This document shows, piece by piece, positions 6,737 through 13,059 of a DNA stretch of 29,947 nucleotides (the first letter of the stretch is position 1; every line of letters starts with the position of its first letter). A program made the translations under genes and the position numbers. Below the pieces are notes generated by a model that saw nothing but the letters and a program-made list of their open reading frames with translations, was not told where the DNA came from and made no database searches. The stretch comes from a virus. The stretch lies in IMG/VR virus record IMGVR_UViG_3300024520_000359, positions 1-29,947 of that record, one strand, 5' to 3'.

Positions 6737-6821
6737 TGTCTAACCTCATTTGTTCGATAAGCTGTTTTAGTTCTTCGGATAGCTTCTTACACCTATCCCA
6801 CTGGTCTTTGTCTGGATTCAT
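6612..6821 (-). CDS. Hypothetical 69-aa protein with a long overlap
   Basis: I place the start at the ATG at 6821 rather than at an upstream in-frame ATG at 6896, because this start overlaps the stop of the 53-aa gene as ATGA. The N-terminal half is a charged helix (KKLSEELKQLIEQM). The C-terminal 42 residues lie entirely within the first codons of the annealing gene in another frame, so their sequence is constrained. The protein may be real only for its N-terminal half. No family recognised. Confidence 0.5.
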   Translation of the reverse strand: MNPDKDQWDRCKKLSEELKQLIEQMRLDNEQFRKRIMGNIERNQCERTHQKEGSPNVPVLGLGLADTNG

Positions 6822-6979
6822 ACAGCGCCAAAGAGCATCAAAGCCAAGCCAAGCGCAAGTCCGGCTAATATGTCCGAGCCGTTTACCCTTAACCATCGAT
6901 TGATGTAGAAAAGCTGAGACTCTAGGCTGTACTTAGTTCTGAGTTTCAGGCTCATTTGTTTTTTCTTAGTGAATGTCAT
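6818..6979 (-). CDS. 53-aa protein with a C-terminal membrane segment
   Basis: A short gene filling an otherwise empty stretch. The N-terminus is very basic (TFTKKKQMSLKLRTKYS) and the C-terminus is one hydrophobic helix (DILAGLALGLALMLFGAV, about residues 36-53). This suggests a tail-anchored or single-pass inner-membrane protein. Its start overlaps the preceding gene by 14 bp and its stop overlaps the next start by ATGA, which strongly suggests translation. Early-operon membrane peptides in phages can alter host physiology or exclude other phages. That is inference. Confidence 0.6.
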   Translation of the reverse strand: MTFTKKKQMSLKLRTKYSLESQLFYINRWLRVNGSDILAGLALGLALMLFGAV

Positions 6980-7196
6980 CGTGTGTTACTCCAAGTAATG
7001 TTGCGGTTAATCGGTTCTGCCTTGCGTATCTATTAGCCCTAACTAAAGGTCTAACTGCCTCGCCATGCGCTGATTCGTTTGCTATCTTCAATGATCGAAA
7101 AACAGGCACTTTGTCGGCTAAATGATCGCTTTCGATGTACCAATTGCGACCCTCAAAGTTGCGGTAAAAGTCGTCTTGTAATTGTTCGTGGTTCAT
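6966..7196 (-). CDS. Hypothetical 76-aa protein
   Basis: A small soluble protein, mixed in charge, with a basic Arg/Asn-rich middle (RPLVRANRYARQNR). Its ATG overlaps the stop of the 100-aa gene as ATGA and its 3' end overlaps the 53-aa gene by 14 bp. It is part of the leftward early operon driven from the left promoter near 7532-7560. No family recognised. Confidence 0.65.
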   Translation of the reverse strand: MNHEQLQDDFYRNFEGRNWYIESDHLADKVPVFRSLKIANESAHGEAVRPLVRANRYARQNRLTATLLGVTHDDIH

Positions 7197-7495
7197 TTGA
7201 TCGCCTCACAATCTTCCGTTAGCTTCTCTGCCCAAAAATCAAAACGCTCCGCAAAGTTTGCGCGGTAATTACCTGTCAGCCGTTCGATAATCATTGCCTT
7301 TAGATTCAGAGCCGCACTTTCTGGCGACTCACCTATCAGGCATACAATGTCGTCACGACTAGAGTCTGCTAATGATTCACCTATACGCTTTAGATTCTCG
7401 CGGTGGGCGTTGTATCTATCCTCTGCCGCATCGTTCTCAGCGATTAGCTCTAGAAACTCGTTTCCTTCTTTTATGCTGTTTTGTGCTCTATTCAT
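7193..7495 (-). CDS. Hypothetical 100-aa protein, first gene of the leftward operon
   Basis: A mostly helical, acidic soluble protein. An in-frame ATG exists 48 bp upstream (7543), but I choose 7495. AGGTGAG lies just upstream of it, and the earlier ATG would sit inside the promoter/operator. This makes it the first gene of the leftward early transcript, with an untranslated leader of roughly 30 bases. Early first genes in lambda-like phages include antiterminator N, but the protein lacks a clear arginine-rich motif. No family recognised. Confidence 0.65.
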   Translation of the reverse strand: MNRAQNSIKEGNEFLELIAENDAAEDRYNAHRENLKRIGESLADSSRDDIVCLIGESPESAALNLKAMIIERLTGNYRANFAERFDFWAEKLTEDCEAIK

Positions 7496-7531
7496 AATCT
7501 CACCTGGTTGGTGTATTGCTTTGATGGGTGT

Positions 7532-7560
7532 ATTTAAACACAATGTTTATCTAAAGTAAA
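7532..7560 (-). promoter_or_regulatory. Left early promoter (pL-like)
   Basis: On the minus strand a TTTACT -35 (7555-7560) and a TTAAAT -10 (7532-7537) are separated by 17 bases, each matching four of six consensus bases. Transcription would begin near 7525 and enter the leftward early operon at 7495. Repressor half-sites overlap both elements, so repression in the lysogen is expected. Confidence 0.5.
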
Positions 7561-7583
7561 CAACAATATAAACAAATGTTTAT
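7535..7583. promoter_or_regulatory. Left operator cluster, TAAACA half-sites
   Basis: The half-site TAAACA/TGTTTA recurs. TAAACA-CAA-TGTTTA lies at 7535-7549, a lone TAAACA at 7557-7562, and ATAAACA-AA-TGTTTAT at 7568-7583. The same half-site recurs in the region on the other side of the repressor gene (8515-8572). Two matching clusters flanking a CI/C2 repressor are what OL and OR should look like. Confidence 0.65.
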
Positions 7584-7600
7584 TTATTTTCAGTGGGCAT

Positions 7601-7624
7601 AAAAAAACCGCCCGAAGGCGGCTT
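7601..7624 (-). terminator. Rho-independent terminator of the repressor operon
   Basis: On the minus strand CCGCC-TTCG-GGCGG is followed directly by seven T. Flanking AAG/TTT pairs can extend the stem to about eight base pairs with one G-U. It lies 34 bp after the lipoprotein gene and just before the left operator, so it separates repressor transcription from the leftward early operon. Confidence 0.88.
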
Positions 7625-7657
7625 GGTGAAGCGGGGCGGTTTAGCGTTGTACGGCGG

Positions 7658-7747
7658 TTACAATGCTGTGACGTTATTTCTATCTATTGGAGTAATGGCG
7701 CATCCGGTCAAAAGCGCAAGCGCCAGGGCGGTTATTGATTTATACAT
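7658..7747 (-). CDS. 29-aa predicted lipoprotein in the repressor operon
   Basis: This very short gene follows the repressor by 9 bp, with GAGGAT seven bases before ATG. The product has a signal peptide with lysine near the start, a hydrophobic core (ITALALALLTG) and a lipobox ending LLTGC. Cleavage and lipidation at C16 would leave a 14-residue lipopeptide. The residue after Cys is Ala, not Asp, which favours the outer membrane under the usual +2 rule. Sharing the repressor transcript, it should be made in the lysogen. This is the position of lysogenic-conversion or superinfection-exclusion genes, though the exact job is unknown. Bacteriocin-release or entericidin-like peptides are alternatives. 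Confidence 0.65.
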   Translation of the reverse strand: MYKSITALALALLTGCAITPIDRNNVTAL

Positions 7748-7756
7748 TGCTATCCT

Positions 7757-8479
7757 CTAAAGGTTTCCTGACCCACTACGATTAACAACTCGGCCTATTA
7801 CCTTGAATGTCTCATTATCGGAATACTCGGAGTCGTACTTAAATCGAGGGTCTGATTGATTGTCTGATTGTGCAATAACTACATTGCCTTTTATGCTTAA
7901 CCGCTTAACGATTACAACACCATCAACAACGAAGGCGTAGACGTTACCGTTCACTATCTGGTTCTGTTTGAGGTCTATTAGAACGTCATCACCATCAAAT
8001 AACGTGGGGTGCATTGAATCACCATCAATGTCTAATACAACAAGATCGGTAGACTTGGCTTTGCTCTTTCTAATCCAGTCAGCTCTAAATGCTATCGGCT
8101 TGTCTGCCATGACTAAGCCGTTGTTGTCGCTGCCAAATCCTGCTGACGCGAGAACGTCTAATTTGCGAACCATTACAAAATCCCCCTCAGGTAAGTCTAA
8201 CGGAACGTCATAGGCTAACACAGGGCGAAATTGAGACAAATGCCTGTTATCTCCATTTAATGTTTTTTTTTCTGTGACTAGATTTAGCTCGCCCCGCTCT
8301 AAAGCATCACGATCTAAACCCAAAACCTCTGCAAGTTTCGTAACCTCTTTTGCTGGTATTCCTCTAACCCTCCAATTATTTATGTTCTGTGGTGACGTTC
8401 CGATTTTATCGGCAAGCCAGTTATTTTTCTTCTTCAGTTGAGCCAATCGCTCCTGGACGATTTCAAATATTGTTTTCAT
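7757..8479 (-). CDS. cI: CI/C2-type prophage repressor with S24 self-cleavage domain
   Basis: This 240-aa protein keeps the prophage silent by binding operators on both sides of its gene. The N-terminal helix-turn-helix is at about residues 20-45 (WLADKIGTSPQNINNWRVRG). The C-terminal LexA/S24 peptidase domain has the scissile pair A113-G114 in LASAGFG, the nucleophile S155 in GDSMHP and the general base K192 in VIVKRL. The set is complete, so RecA-stimulated self-cleavage and SOS induction are expected. It is transcribed leftward, probably from a promoter with -35 near 8516-8521 and -10 near 8494-8499. A small lipoprotein gene follows in the same operon. Confidence 0.95.
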   Translation of the reverse strand: MKTIFEIVQERLAQLKKKNNWLADKIGTSPQNINNWRVRGIPAKEVTKLAEVLGLDRDALERGELNLVTEKKTLNGDNRHLSQFRPVLAYDVPLDLPEGDFVMVRKLDVLASAGFGSDNNGLVMADKPIAFRADWIRKSKAKSTDLVVLDIDGDSMHPTLFDGDDVLIDLKQNQIVNGNVYAFVVDGVVIVKRLSIKGNVVIAQSDNQSDPRFKYDSEYSDNETFKVIGRVVNRSGSGNL

Positions 8480-8493
8480 AGCCTTATTTTATT

Positions 8494-8521
8494 TTGATAC
8501 TGCTTCGATAGTAATAAACAA
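8494..8521 (-). promoter_or_regulatory. Predicted repressor-maintenance promoter (pRM-like)
   Basis: On the minus strand a TTGTTT -35 (8516-8521) and a TATCAA -10 (8494-8499) are separated by 16 bases. It would transcribe the repressor gene starting at 8479. The -35 coincides with an operator half-site (TAAACA, 8515-8520), so the repressor may regulate its own synthesis here. Confidence 0.4.
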
Positions 8522-8572
8522 AACGAGTTTATTTGATAAACATTCGCTTGCATTAAATAAACAATACGTTTA
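8515..8572. promoter_or_regulatory. Right operator cluster, TAAACA half-sites
   Basis: The half-site seen at the left operator recurs as TAAACA-AAACG-AGTTTA (8515-8531), TAAACA (8537-8542, partner degenerate) and TAAACA-ATA-CGTTTA (8558-8572). Three spaced sites between divergent repressor and Cro-like genes match the OR1-OR2-OR3 plan. The last has the same 15-bp spacing as the left site at 7535-7549. Confidence 0.65.
8533..8561 (+). promoter_or_regulatory. Right early promoter (pR-like)
   Basis: TTGATA (8533-8538, five of six consensus bases) and AATAAA (8556-8561) are separated by 17 bases. Both overlap operator half-sites. Transcription would begin near 8568, only about 15 bases before the Cro-like ATG. 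An alternative TTGCAT/TATGCT pair (8549-8554 and 8572-8577) would give a leaderless transcript. Confidence 0.5.
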
Positions 8573-8582
8573 TGCTTCACGC

Positions 8583-8774
8583 ATGAATGATGAAATTAAA
8601 CAGATTGAGCTTCACGGCTCAACCCAAGTAGCCAAGAGAATGTCTGAGAGGACAGGCTCTAAATTCTACCCTCAGTTAATCCAACACTGGAAAAATCGCG
8701 GCGTTCCGTACAAATGGAAAGATGCTTTTTGCGCAGAGTTTGGAATAACAAAACAACCGAACCACAACTCCTAG
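8583..8774 (+). CDS. Cro-like/YdaS-like antirepressor
   Basis: A 63-aa basic protein divergent from the repressor. The pattern GSTQVAKRMSERTGSKFYPQ, then LIQHWKNRGVPYKW, is a helix-turn-helix with a recognition helix near residues 29-38, similar to Cro/YdaS proteins. It is expected to bind the shared operators and shut off repressor synthesis during lytic growth. There is no clear ribosome binding site before the ATG, and the predicted transcript start is very close, so initiation from a leaderless or nearly leaderless mRNA is possible. Confidence 0.75.
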   Translation: MNDEIKQIELHGSTQVAKRMSERTGSKFYPQLIQHWKNRGVPYKWKDAFCAEFGITKQPNHNS

Positions 8775-8782
8775 TGATGTTT

Positions 8783-8817
8783 GCCCCCAATGCCTAAACG
8801 CGGCGGTGGCTTTTTTT
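8783..8817 (+). terminator. Weak candidate terminator after the Cro-like gene
   Basis: GCCCCC (8783-8788) can pair with GGTGGC (8805-8810) apart from one mismatch, and is followed by seven T (8811-8817). This is the position of lambda tR1. The loop is 16 bases and the stem is imperfect, so termination may be partial. Confidence 0.35.
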
Positions 8818-8831
8818 ACCGAGGATAAATT

Positions 8832-9053
8832 ATGTACCAAGACATTAAAGCAATTAAAAGCGTAGCGGTCAGAACAGTAATAGACGAATACACAGCCGAA
8901 GCTATGAACGAGGTCGTAAGCCTTTGTCATACACAGGTGAGCGCATTTGTGCGTAGTGCTATCGAACATGAGATTGCTAATTTTCATGCAGCTAAGTCTA
9001 TCGGGCGTGGTGACAAACAGCCAGACCTATTAAGCGTTCACAAAGTAGCGTGA
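8832..9053 (+). CDS. Ribbon-helix-helix regulator at the CII position
   Basis: A 73-aa protein with GAGGAT seven bases before ATG. A beta strand (KSVAVRTVID, about 9-18) followed by two helices (EYTAEAMNEVVSLCH and QVSAFVRSAIEHEIANF) gives the Arc/CopG ribbon-helix-helix pattern, so it probably binds DNA as a dimer. It occupies the place of the lambda cII gene between Cro and the replication genes, but CII itself is a helix-turn-helix protein. It may control early rightward transcription. That is inference from position. Confidence 0.65.
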   Translation: MYQDIKAIKSVAVRTVIDEYTAEAMNEVVSLCHTQVSAFVRSAIEHEIANFHAAKSIGRGDKQPDLLSVHKVA

Positions 9054-9071
9054 TTGGTCTTTTTTTTAACC

Positions 9072-9090
9072 AAAAAGTGTCTAACTTTTT
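9072..9090 (+). promoter_or_regulatory. Perfect AT-rich hairpin before the replication genes
   Basis: AAAAAGT-GTCTA-ACTTTTT is a perfect 7-bp inverted repeat with a 5-base loop. It is preceded by a run of eight T (9060-9067). No GC-rich core is present, so as a terminator it would be weak. It could be an operator or an mRNA structure in front of the replication operon. Confidence 0.45.
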
Positions 9091-9109
9091 ACCAACTAGG
9101 GGAATATCA

Positions 9110-9139
9110 ATGACTAATTTAAAGGCGGTGTATCACTGA
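9110..9139 (+). CDS. Nine-codon leader reading frame
   Basis: A nine-residue frame (MTNLKAVYH) starts seven bases after AGGGGAA, a better ribosome site than the one available to the next gene. Its stop overlaps the following ATG as TGATG. It could act as a coupling leader that delivers ribosomes to the replication gene. The peptide itself is probably unimportant. Confidence 0.35.
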   Translation: MTNLKAVYH

Positions 9140-9873
9140 TGAATTTTTACCCTCACCACATTAGCGACTTTAACAACGCAACACGACATTTAACACGTGT
9201 TGAACGGAGCGTGTACAGAGATGCAATAGAACTGTACTACGACACCGAATCTGTACTAACAGACGACATTGATCGCTTGCAGAAAAAACTTTTATGCCGT
9301 TCTGATGAAGAAAAACAGGCACTAATTGACGTTTTAGACGAGTTTTTTGACTTGCATGGTGATGGTTATTTTCACGAGCGATGCGACCATGAACTATCCA
9401 AATACCGCGCAAACATTAACGCGAAGGCGAAAGCCGGCATTGCAAGTGCTAAGGCTCGCAAACATAAAGCAGCAGAGCGCAAACAGAATTCAACACGTGT
9501 TAAATCTAGTTTAACAGCCGTACATAACCAAGAACCAATAACCAATAACCAAGAAGAGAGAGGGCAAAAGCGAAAAAGCCGCTTTATGCCACCCTCGCTA
9601 GATGACGTGAATGCTTATTGTCTTGAGCGTAGTAACAAAATAGACGCAGAGACTTTTCTCAATTTCTATAAGTCTAGCGACTGGATGCGCGGCAATACAA
9701 AAATAAAAGACTGGAAGTCTTTGGTTAGAACGTGGGAAAGCCGAGACAGAAAAAACCAAGACATTAGTAAACTCAGCGATGACCAGCTCATAACTCAGGC
9801 TGAGAAGCTAGGCATACACACTCAAGGCATGTATCGCAATAACTTGATTTCAGCGATTGAGGCGAAGCAATGA
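9139..9873 (+). CDS. DUF1376-domain replication protein
   Basis: A 244-aa protein. The N-terminal 95 residues, starting MNFYPHHISDFNNATRHLTR and then VERSVYRDAIELYYDTE, are the DUF1376 domain found in phage replication proteins. A basic, low-complexity linker (about 96-150) follows, then a C-terminal helical domain with FLNFYKSSDWMRGNTKIKDW, typical of O-like proteins. It probably recognises the phage origin or loads the helicase encoded immediately downstream, with which it overlaps (ATGA). No iteron-like repeats are obvious within the gene by eye. Role inferred from domain and neighbour. Confidence 0.82.
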   Translation: MNFYPHHISDFNNATRHLTRVERSVYRDAIELYYDTESVLTDDIDRLQKKLLCRSDEEKQALIDVLDEFFDLHGDGYFHERCDHELSKYRANINAKAKAGIASAKARKHKAAERKQNSTRVKSSLTAVHNQEPITNNQEERGQKRKSRFMPPSLDDVNAYCLERSNKIDAETFLNFYKSSDWMRGNTKIKDWKSLVRTWESRDRKNQDISKLSDDQLITQAEKLGIHTQGMYRNNLISAIEAKQ

Positions 9874-11174
9874 TTGAGAACCAACCACCTCAAAGCGAAG
9901 ATGCAGAACAGTCCGTGTTAGGCGCGATGTTGATCGAGTCGCGTTGCATTGATGACGTTGCCGATATTTTGCTACAGGCTGATTTCTACCGAAAAGAACA
10001 CCGAGAGATTTACAAGACAATTATTGACTTGAGCGCGGAGGGTTCAGCCGTTGATGTGGTGACAGTTTCGGATGTTATCGGTGATTTGGCTTATCTCAGT
10101 TCGTTAGCTAAGAACACACCTTCGACCCATAACGCGAAGTCATACGCCAGGATAGTACGCAAAAACGCAAAGCTCAGATCAATCATTGAGATATGCGGCG
10201 ATGCGATAAGTGAGGCGTTTGGTGATAACTCACCGGACTACGTTGCCAATAATCTTGGCAACAAGCTAGACGCGATCGAATCAGTGAATGACAACACAGC
10301 GCAAGGAATGAAGGAAATAGCGCGGTTGGCTGTGAATGAGTTAGAGGCTAGACACCAAGCGAAAACAGACTTAATCGGATTCTCTACAGGTTTGGCGGAT
10401 GTTGATAGAGCCACAGGCGGACTAACAGGTGGTTCTCTGGTTGTTATCGGTGGTCGGCCCGCAATGGGTAAGACTTGCTTTGCGCTAAATATCGTAGACC
10501 GAAAACTGGCTGATGGTGGTGTCGGGATCATGTTCAGTATGGAAATGGGCAAGACAGAGGTATTTAACCGACAGTGGGCGGCTAAGTCTGGAATCAGTCT
10601 CAAGAAAATACGCCAGCCCAAAACTCTAGCAGATGACGAATGGCATAGATTAACGCCAGCTAGTTCGATTCTAGCCGATTACAAGCTATTGATTGATGAC
10701 CAAAGCGGCTTACACCTTAACCAGATTAGATCAAGGGCTAGAGCCTACAAGCGCAAACAAGGCGGATTGGATTTCATAATTGTTGATTACCTAACGCTAA
10801 TGAATTTAGGCGAAGGCGACAACCGAGTAAATCAGATAGGCGAAGTCACGAAGGGGCTTAAAAACCTGGCGCGGGATTTAGATATTACCGTGATTCTACT
10901 TTCACAGCTCAATCGAAGTTTAGAGAGCAGACCAAATAAACGGCCAGTTATGTCAGACCTTCGAGATTCAGGCTCAATCGAGCAAGACGCTGACGTAATC
11001 GCATTTTTATACAGGGATGAAGAATATAAGCCAGACACCGAGCAGAAGGGTATTGCAGAGGTGAATTTTGCCAAACAACGCAATGCGGCTACGGCTGTAG
11101 TTCGTTTGGTTTTCAAGGGTGAGCTACAAAGATTTAGTGATATGGCTTATCCACAATTTAACGGAGGTCAGTAA
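9870..11174 (+). CDS. dnaB: DnaB-type replicative DNA helicase
   Basis: A 434-aa hexameric helicase. The N-terminal DnaB domain (about 1-105) starts PPQSEDAEQSVLGAML. The RecA-like ATPase has Walker A at 194-202 (GGRPAMGKT), Walker B at 301-308 (DFIIVDYL) and the LSQLNR motif at 344-349. EQDADVIAFLYRDE (about 371-384) and KQRNA (402-406) match the C-terminal DnaB segments. Length is slightly below bacterial DnaB, as is usual for phage copies. It should unwind the phage replication fork. It overlaps both neighbours. Confidence 0.95.
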   Translation: MIENQPPQSEDAEQSVLGAMLIESRCIDDVADILLQADFYRKEHREIYKTIIDLSAEGSAVDVVTVSDVIGDLAYLSSLAKNTPSTHNAKSYARIVRKNAKLRSIIEICGDAISEAFGDNSPDYVANNLGNKLDAIESVNDNTAQGMKEIARLAVNELEARHQAKTDLIGFSTGLADVDRATGGLTGGSLVVIGGRPAMGKTCFALNIVDRKLADGGVGIMFSMEMGKTEVFNRQWAAKSGISLKKIRQPKTLADDEWHRLTPASSILADYKLLIDDQSGLHLNQIRSRARAYKRKQGGLDFIIVDYLTLMNLGEGDNRVNQIGEVTKGLKNLARDLDITVILLSQLNRSLESRPNKRPVMSDLRDSGSIEQDADVIAFLYRDEEYKPDTEQKGIAEVNFAKQRNAATAVVRLVFKGELQRFSDMAYPQFNGGQ

Positions 11175-11986
11175 TGTTAGTAACAACGAGACAAGCTAGA
11201 AACACACTAAGAGCCAAAGGCTTTAATCCAAAGCTGGTTAATTGTTTGAACGGTGAGCTTTTAGAGGTGAACCTAAGCAATTTTGTCCTTTTGTATGACC
11301 CAATGAATAAGCGGTGGCGCAAGCGTAACGAGCCTTCACTTTGGGTTAAGTGCAAGACAGTTCCAGGCTTTCTTAATCAAGCGAAGAAGTTTTTGGTTAA
11401 AAAGAAAAAGGTGAGAGCTAAGAGAATTATTAAGCCAACAGAAAGCCAACAGGCATACATGGACAGCCTTTGCAGTCAATTAAACATTGATTACGTTAAT
11501 TGTAATACAAAGTCTGAGGCCATAGCTGTAATTGACGAGCTTGTTAAGCGTAAGAAAAACAAAGCAGAGATTAGATCAATCGACTCAAACCCAAATGCTC
11601 CAAGAAAGTATAAGGGGCTTTCTATTCAGTTCAACAGGTATGAATTTGATCGTCTTGGGGAGGCTGTAGCGGCTTCTGGGATGGGTGTTAATGAGTTTGT
11701 TAGGGATGCGTTATTTGAGGCTGAGTTGAAGATGCAGACTAAGCTAGAAAACAGCAACCCTTACGACCCTAATGAACCTAGAACGCAGCTAGTTGACGGC
11801 AAGACCAGTTCGTTTAAAACAATCGGATTACAGTTCAACCGTTACGAATGGTGGGAGCTAGAGCAAGCCGTAAAGAAGTCTAAACGCACGACTAACTCAA
11901 TAATAAGAGAGGGTTTAATTAAGGAAGTCGAGGCGGTTAGTGTTGATGATTTACGCCAGCGAGAAAAGGCGCGGGGGGGCAAATAA
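11174..11986 (+). CDS. Protein with tandem ribbon-helix-helix repeats
   Basis: A 270-aa basic protein made of recognisable modules. Residues 1-80 are of unknown fold and end in a lysine-rich stretch. Residues about 88-127 (PTESQQAYMDSLCSQLNI, then TKSEAIAVIDEL) resemble a small helical motif seen in many phage and bacterial proteins, of DUF3072 style. Two C-terminal repeats follow at about 146-186 and 215-252. They share QFNRYE, a helix with an AV pair, an N (VNEFVRD / TNSIIRE) and a final Arg-x-x-Leu, and fit the ribbon-helix-helix pattern. A single chain could therefore form an intramolecular RHH dimer. It starts at the helicase stop (TAATG). Role unknown; DNA binding is likely. Confidence 0.75.
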   Translation: MLVTTRQARNTLRAKGFNPKLVNCLNGELLEVNLSNFVLLYDPMNKRWRKRNEPSLWVKCKTVPGFLNQAKKFLVKKKKVRAKRIIKPTESQQAYMDSLCSQLNIDYVNCNTKSEAIAVIDELVKRKKNKAEIRSIDSNPNAPRKYKGLSIQFNRYEFDRLGEAVAASGMGVNEFVRDALFEAELKMQTKLENSNPYDPNEPRTQLVDGKTSSFKTIGLQFNRYEWWELEQAVKKSKRTTNSIIREGLIKEVEAVSVDDLRQREKARGGK

Positions 11987-12312
11987 TGTTCACATACACA
12001 CAAAGTTCAAAATTATTGAACACGCCAAACCTTGAAGATGTAGTCCAAATGTTCTTAACCGGAGAGCCTGATTTCAGAAACAGCGATGGCACTAAGCGCA
12101 TGGAGAAGGCAGGAAAGCAAACAATTAAGATTCCGGCAGGAGTAATCGAGCGCATAGCTATCGGCTACAAGCGAGCAAACGGATACGGCAAGGCATACGC
12201 TCAAGAGCAAGCCGACAAGCTAACGGCGCAAGGCACGAAGATTTCGCAGGGTACTTTGCTTAAACGGATTCACGACTTTAATAAGGGCAAGACTTACAGG
12301 GGTTTCTTATGA
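11986..12312 (+). CDS. Hypothetical 108-aa protein
   Basis: A soluble, basic protein whose start overlaps the previous stop (TAATG). The second half, IPAGVIERIAIGYKRANGYG followed by QEQADKLTAQGTKISQGTLL, is helical and could hold a helix-turn-helix near residues 86-103. It lies between the tandem RHH protein and a cluster of tiny membrane genes. No family recognised. Confidence 0.65.
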   Translation: MFTYTQSSKLLNTPNLEDVVQMFLTGEPDFRNSDGTKRMEKAGKQTIKIPAGVIERIAIGYKRANGYGKAYAQEQADKLTAQGTKISQGTLLKRIHDFNKGKTYRGFL

Positions 12313-12440
12313 TCGGATTAATTATTTTATGGATAGTCTGCGTTTTATTCGTCATCTATCAAGTGGCGGCTGGATTTGGCTGTAAGTGGGTCGATCAAGT
12401 GGAATTTAGAATTAAGCAGATATTCGGAGGCTGGAAATGA
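12309..12440 (+). CDS. 43-aa single-pass membrane protein
   Basis: A tiny gene starting inside the preceding stop (ATGA). The N-terminal 23 residues (MIGLIILWIVCVLFVIYQVA, then AGF) form a membrane helix and the remainder is short and amphipathic. Its stop in turn overlaps the next start by ATGA, so it belongs to a chain of coupled small genes. Function unknown. Confidence 0.55.
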   Translation: MIGLIILWIVCVLFVIYQVAAGFGCKWVDQVEFRIKQIFGGWK

Positions 12441-12514
12441 TTGGAATAGGACTATTTTGCGTATGGCTTGCGGCTATTTACTTCGCGTCAGAGGTAGGAG
12501 CGTTTGACTTATGA
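12437..12514 (+). CDS. 25-aa membrane peptide
   Basis: A 25-residue frame that is almost entirely hydrophobic through residue 17 (MIGIGLFCVWLAAIYFA) and has a short polar tail. GGAGG lies six bases before ATG, and both ends overlap neighbours by ATGA. These joins and the strong ribosome site make translation plausible despite the size. It begins MIG, like the gene before it, and may be a diverged duplicate. Confidence 0.45.
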   Translation: MIGIGLFCVWLAAIYFASEVGAFDL

Positions 12515-12726
12515 AACATCACAGAGCTAAAGCGCCGTTTGAATCCGTACTTAATGCGCGGCGGTGGTACGACAATTCATGCTTAGGTTATACGGAATTA
12601 ACAAGGCTAATTAACGAATTGAGCGAGCCTAAGCTAATCAACCAGGATTGGGATAAGCCTCGGCCAGAGATTGTTAAGCGTTCGACTATGGTCGGATGGA
12701 TAAACGAGTTGAGGGGTTACGCATGA
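12511..12726 (+). CDS. Hypothetical 71-aa basic protein
   Basis: A soluble, basic protein with a conserved-looking aromatic core (ARRWYDNSCLGYTELTRLIN) and a C-terminal VGWINELRGYA. Arg/Trp content and two short helices would allow nucleic-acid binding, but no family is recognised. It overlaps both neighbours by ATGA. Confidence 0.6.
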   Translation: MKHHRAKAPFESVLNARRWYDNSCLGYTELTRLINELSEPKLINQDWDKPRPEIVKRSTMVGWINELRGYA

Positions 12727-12827
12727 ACCGCGAAGAAACGATTACATCCAAGATGATGGAATATGCCGACCTAGTTTGCAGGCTGAGTAACGAGATTGAT
12801 GAGTTATTAGGGGTAGAAGATGAATAA
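12723..12827 (+). CDS. 34-aa hypothetical protein
   Basis: A very short acidic helical frame, MNREETITSKMMEYADLVCR and then LSNEIDELLG. It begins in the preceding stop (ATGA) and ends 8 bp inside the next gene. GAGGGG at 12711-12716 lies about six bases upstream. Function unknown; it may serve mainly as a coupling element. Confidence 0.45.
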   Translation: MNREETITSKMMEYADLVCRLSNEIDELLGVEDE

Positions 12828-13059
12828 TCAGCAAATAAGGCTAAGTGAGCTTACAGGCCAGCTAAACGAAATTATGGCGGCTGAGACTCACCAGACAGAG
12901 ACAGCAAACCAAGAGCGCGAAAGGTTGACAGCTAGAAAGGCTGAGGTTCAGAGAGAAATTAACGCTCTAGAGAAACAGCGACAAGAGCATCATAAGGCAA
13001 AACAACAAGCGTTGCTGGATAGGCTCGAATGTCCGAACGGAGGCTGTCCAGATGATTGA
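12820..13059 (+). CDS. Coiled-coil protein of 79 aa
   Basis: Residues 5-68 form one long charged helix (for example ERERLTARKAEVQREINALE) with heptad character. A short Cys-containing tail (LECPNGGCPDD) follows. The Cys-x4-Cys pair could bind metal or form a disulphide. AGGGG lies about nine bases before ATG. Upstream and downstream overlaps support expression. Function unknown. Confidence 0.65.
   Translation: MNNQQIRLSELTGQLNEIMAAETHQTETANQERERLTARKAEVQREINALEKQRQEHHKAKQQALLDRLECPNGGCPDD

Noticed and set aside
6822-6896. Upstream extension of the 69-aa gene to an ATG at 6896
   Set aside because: The extension would overlap most of the 53-aa membrane gene, whereas the ATG at 6821 gives a normal ATGA join.
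7496-7543. Upstream ATG (7543) for the first leftward gene
   Set aside because: It lies inside the promoter and operator, and the ATG at 7495 has AGGTGAG just upstream.
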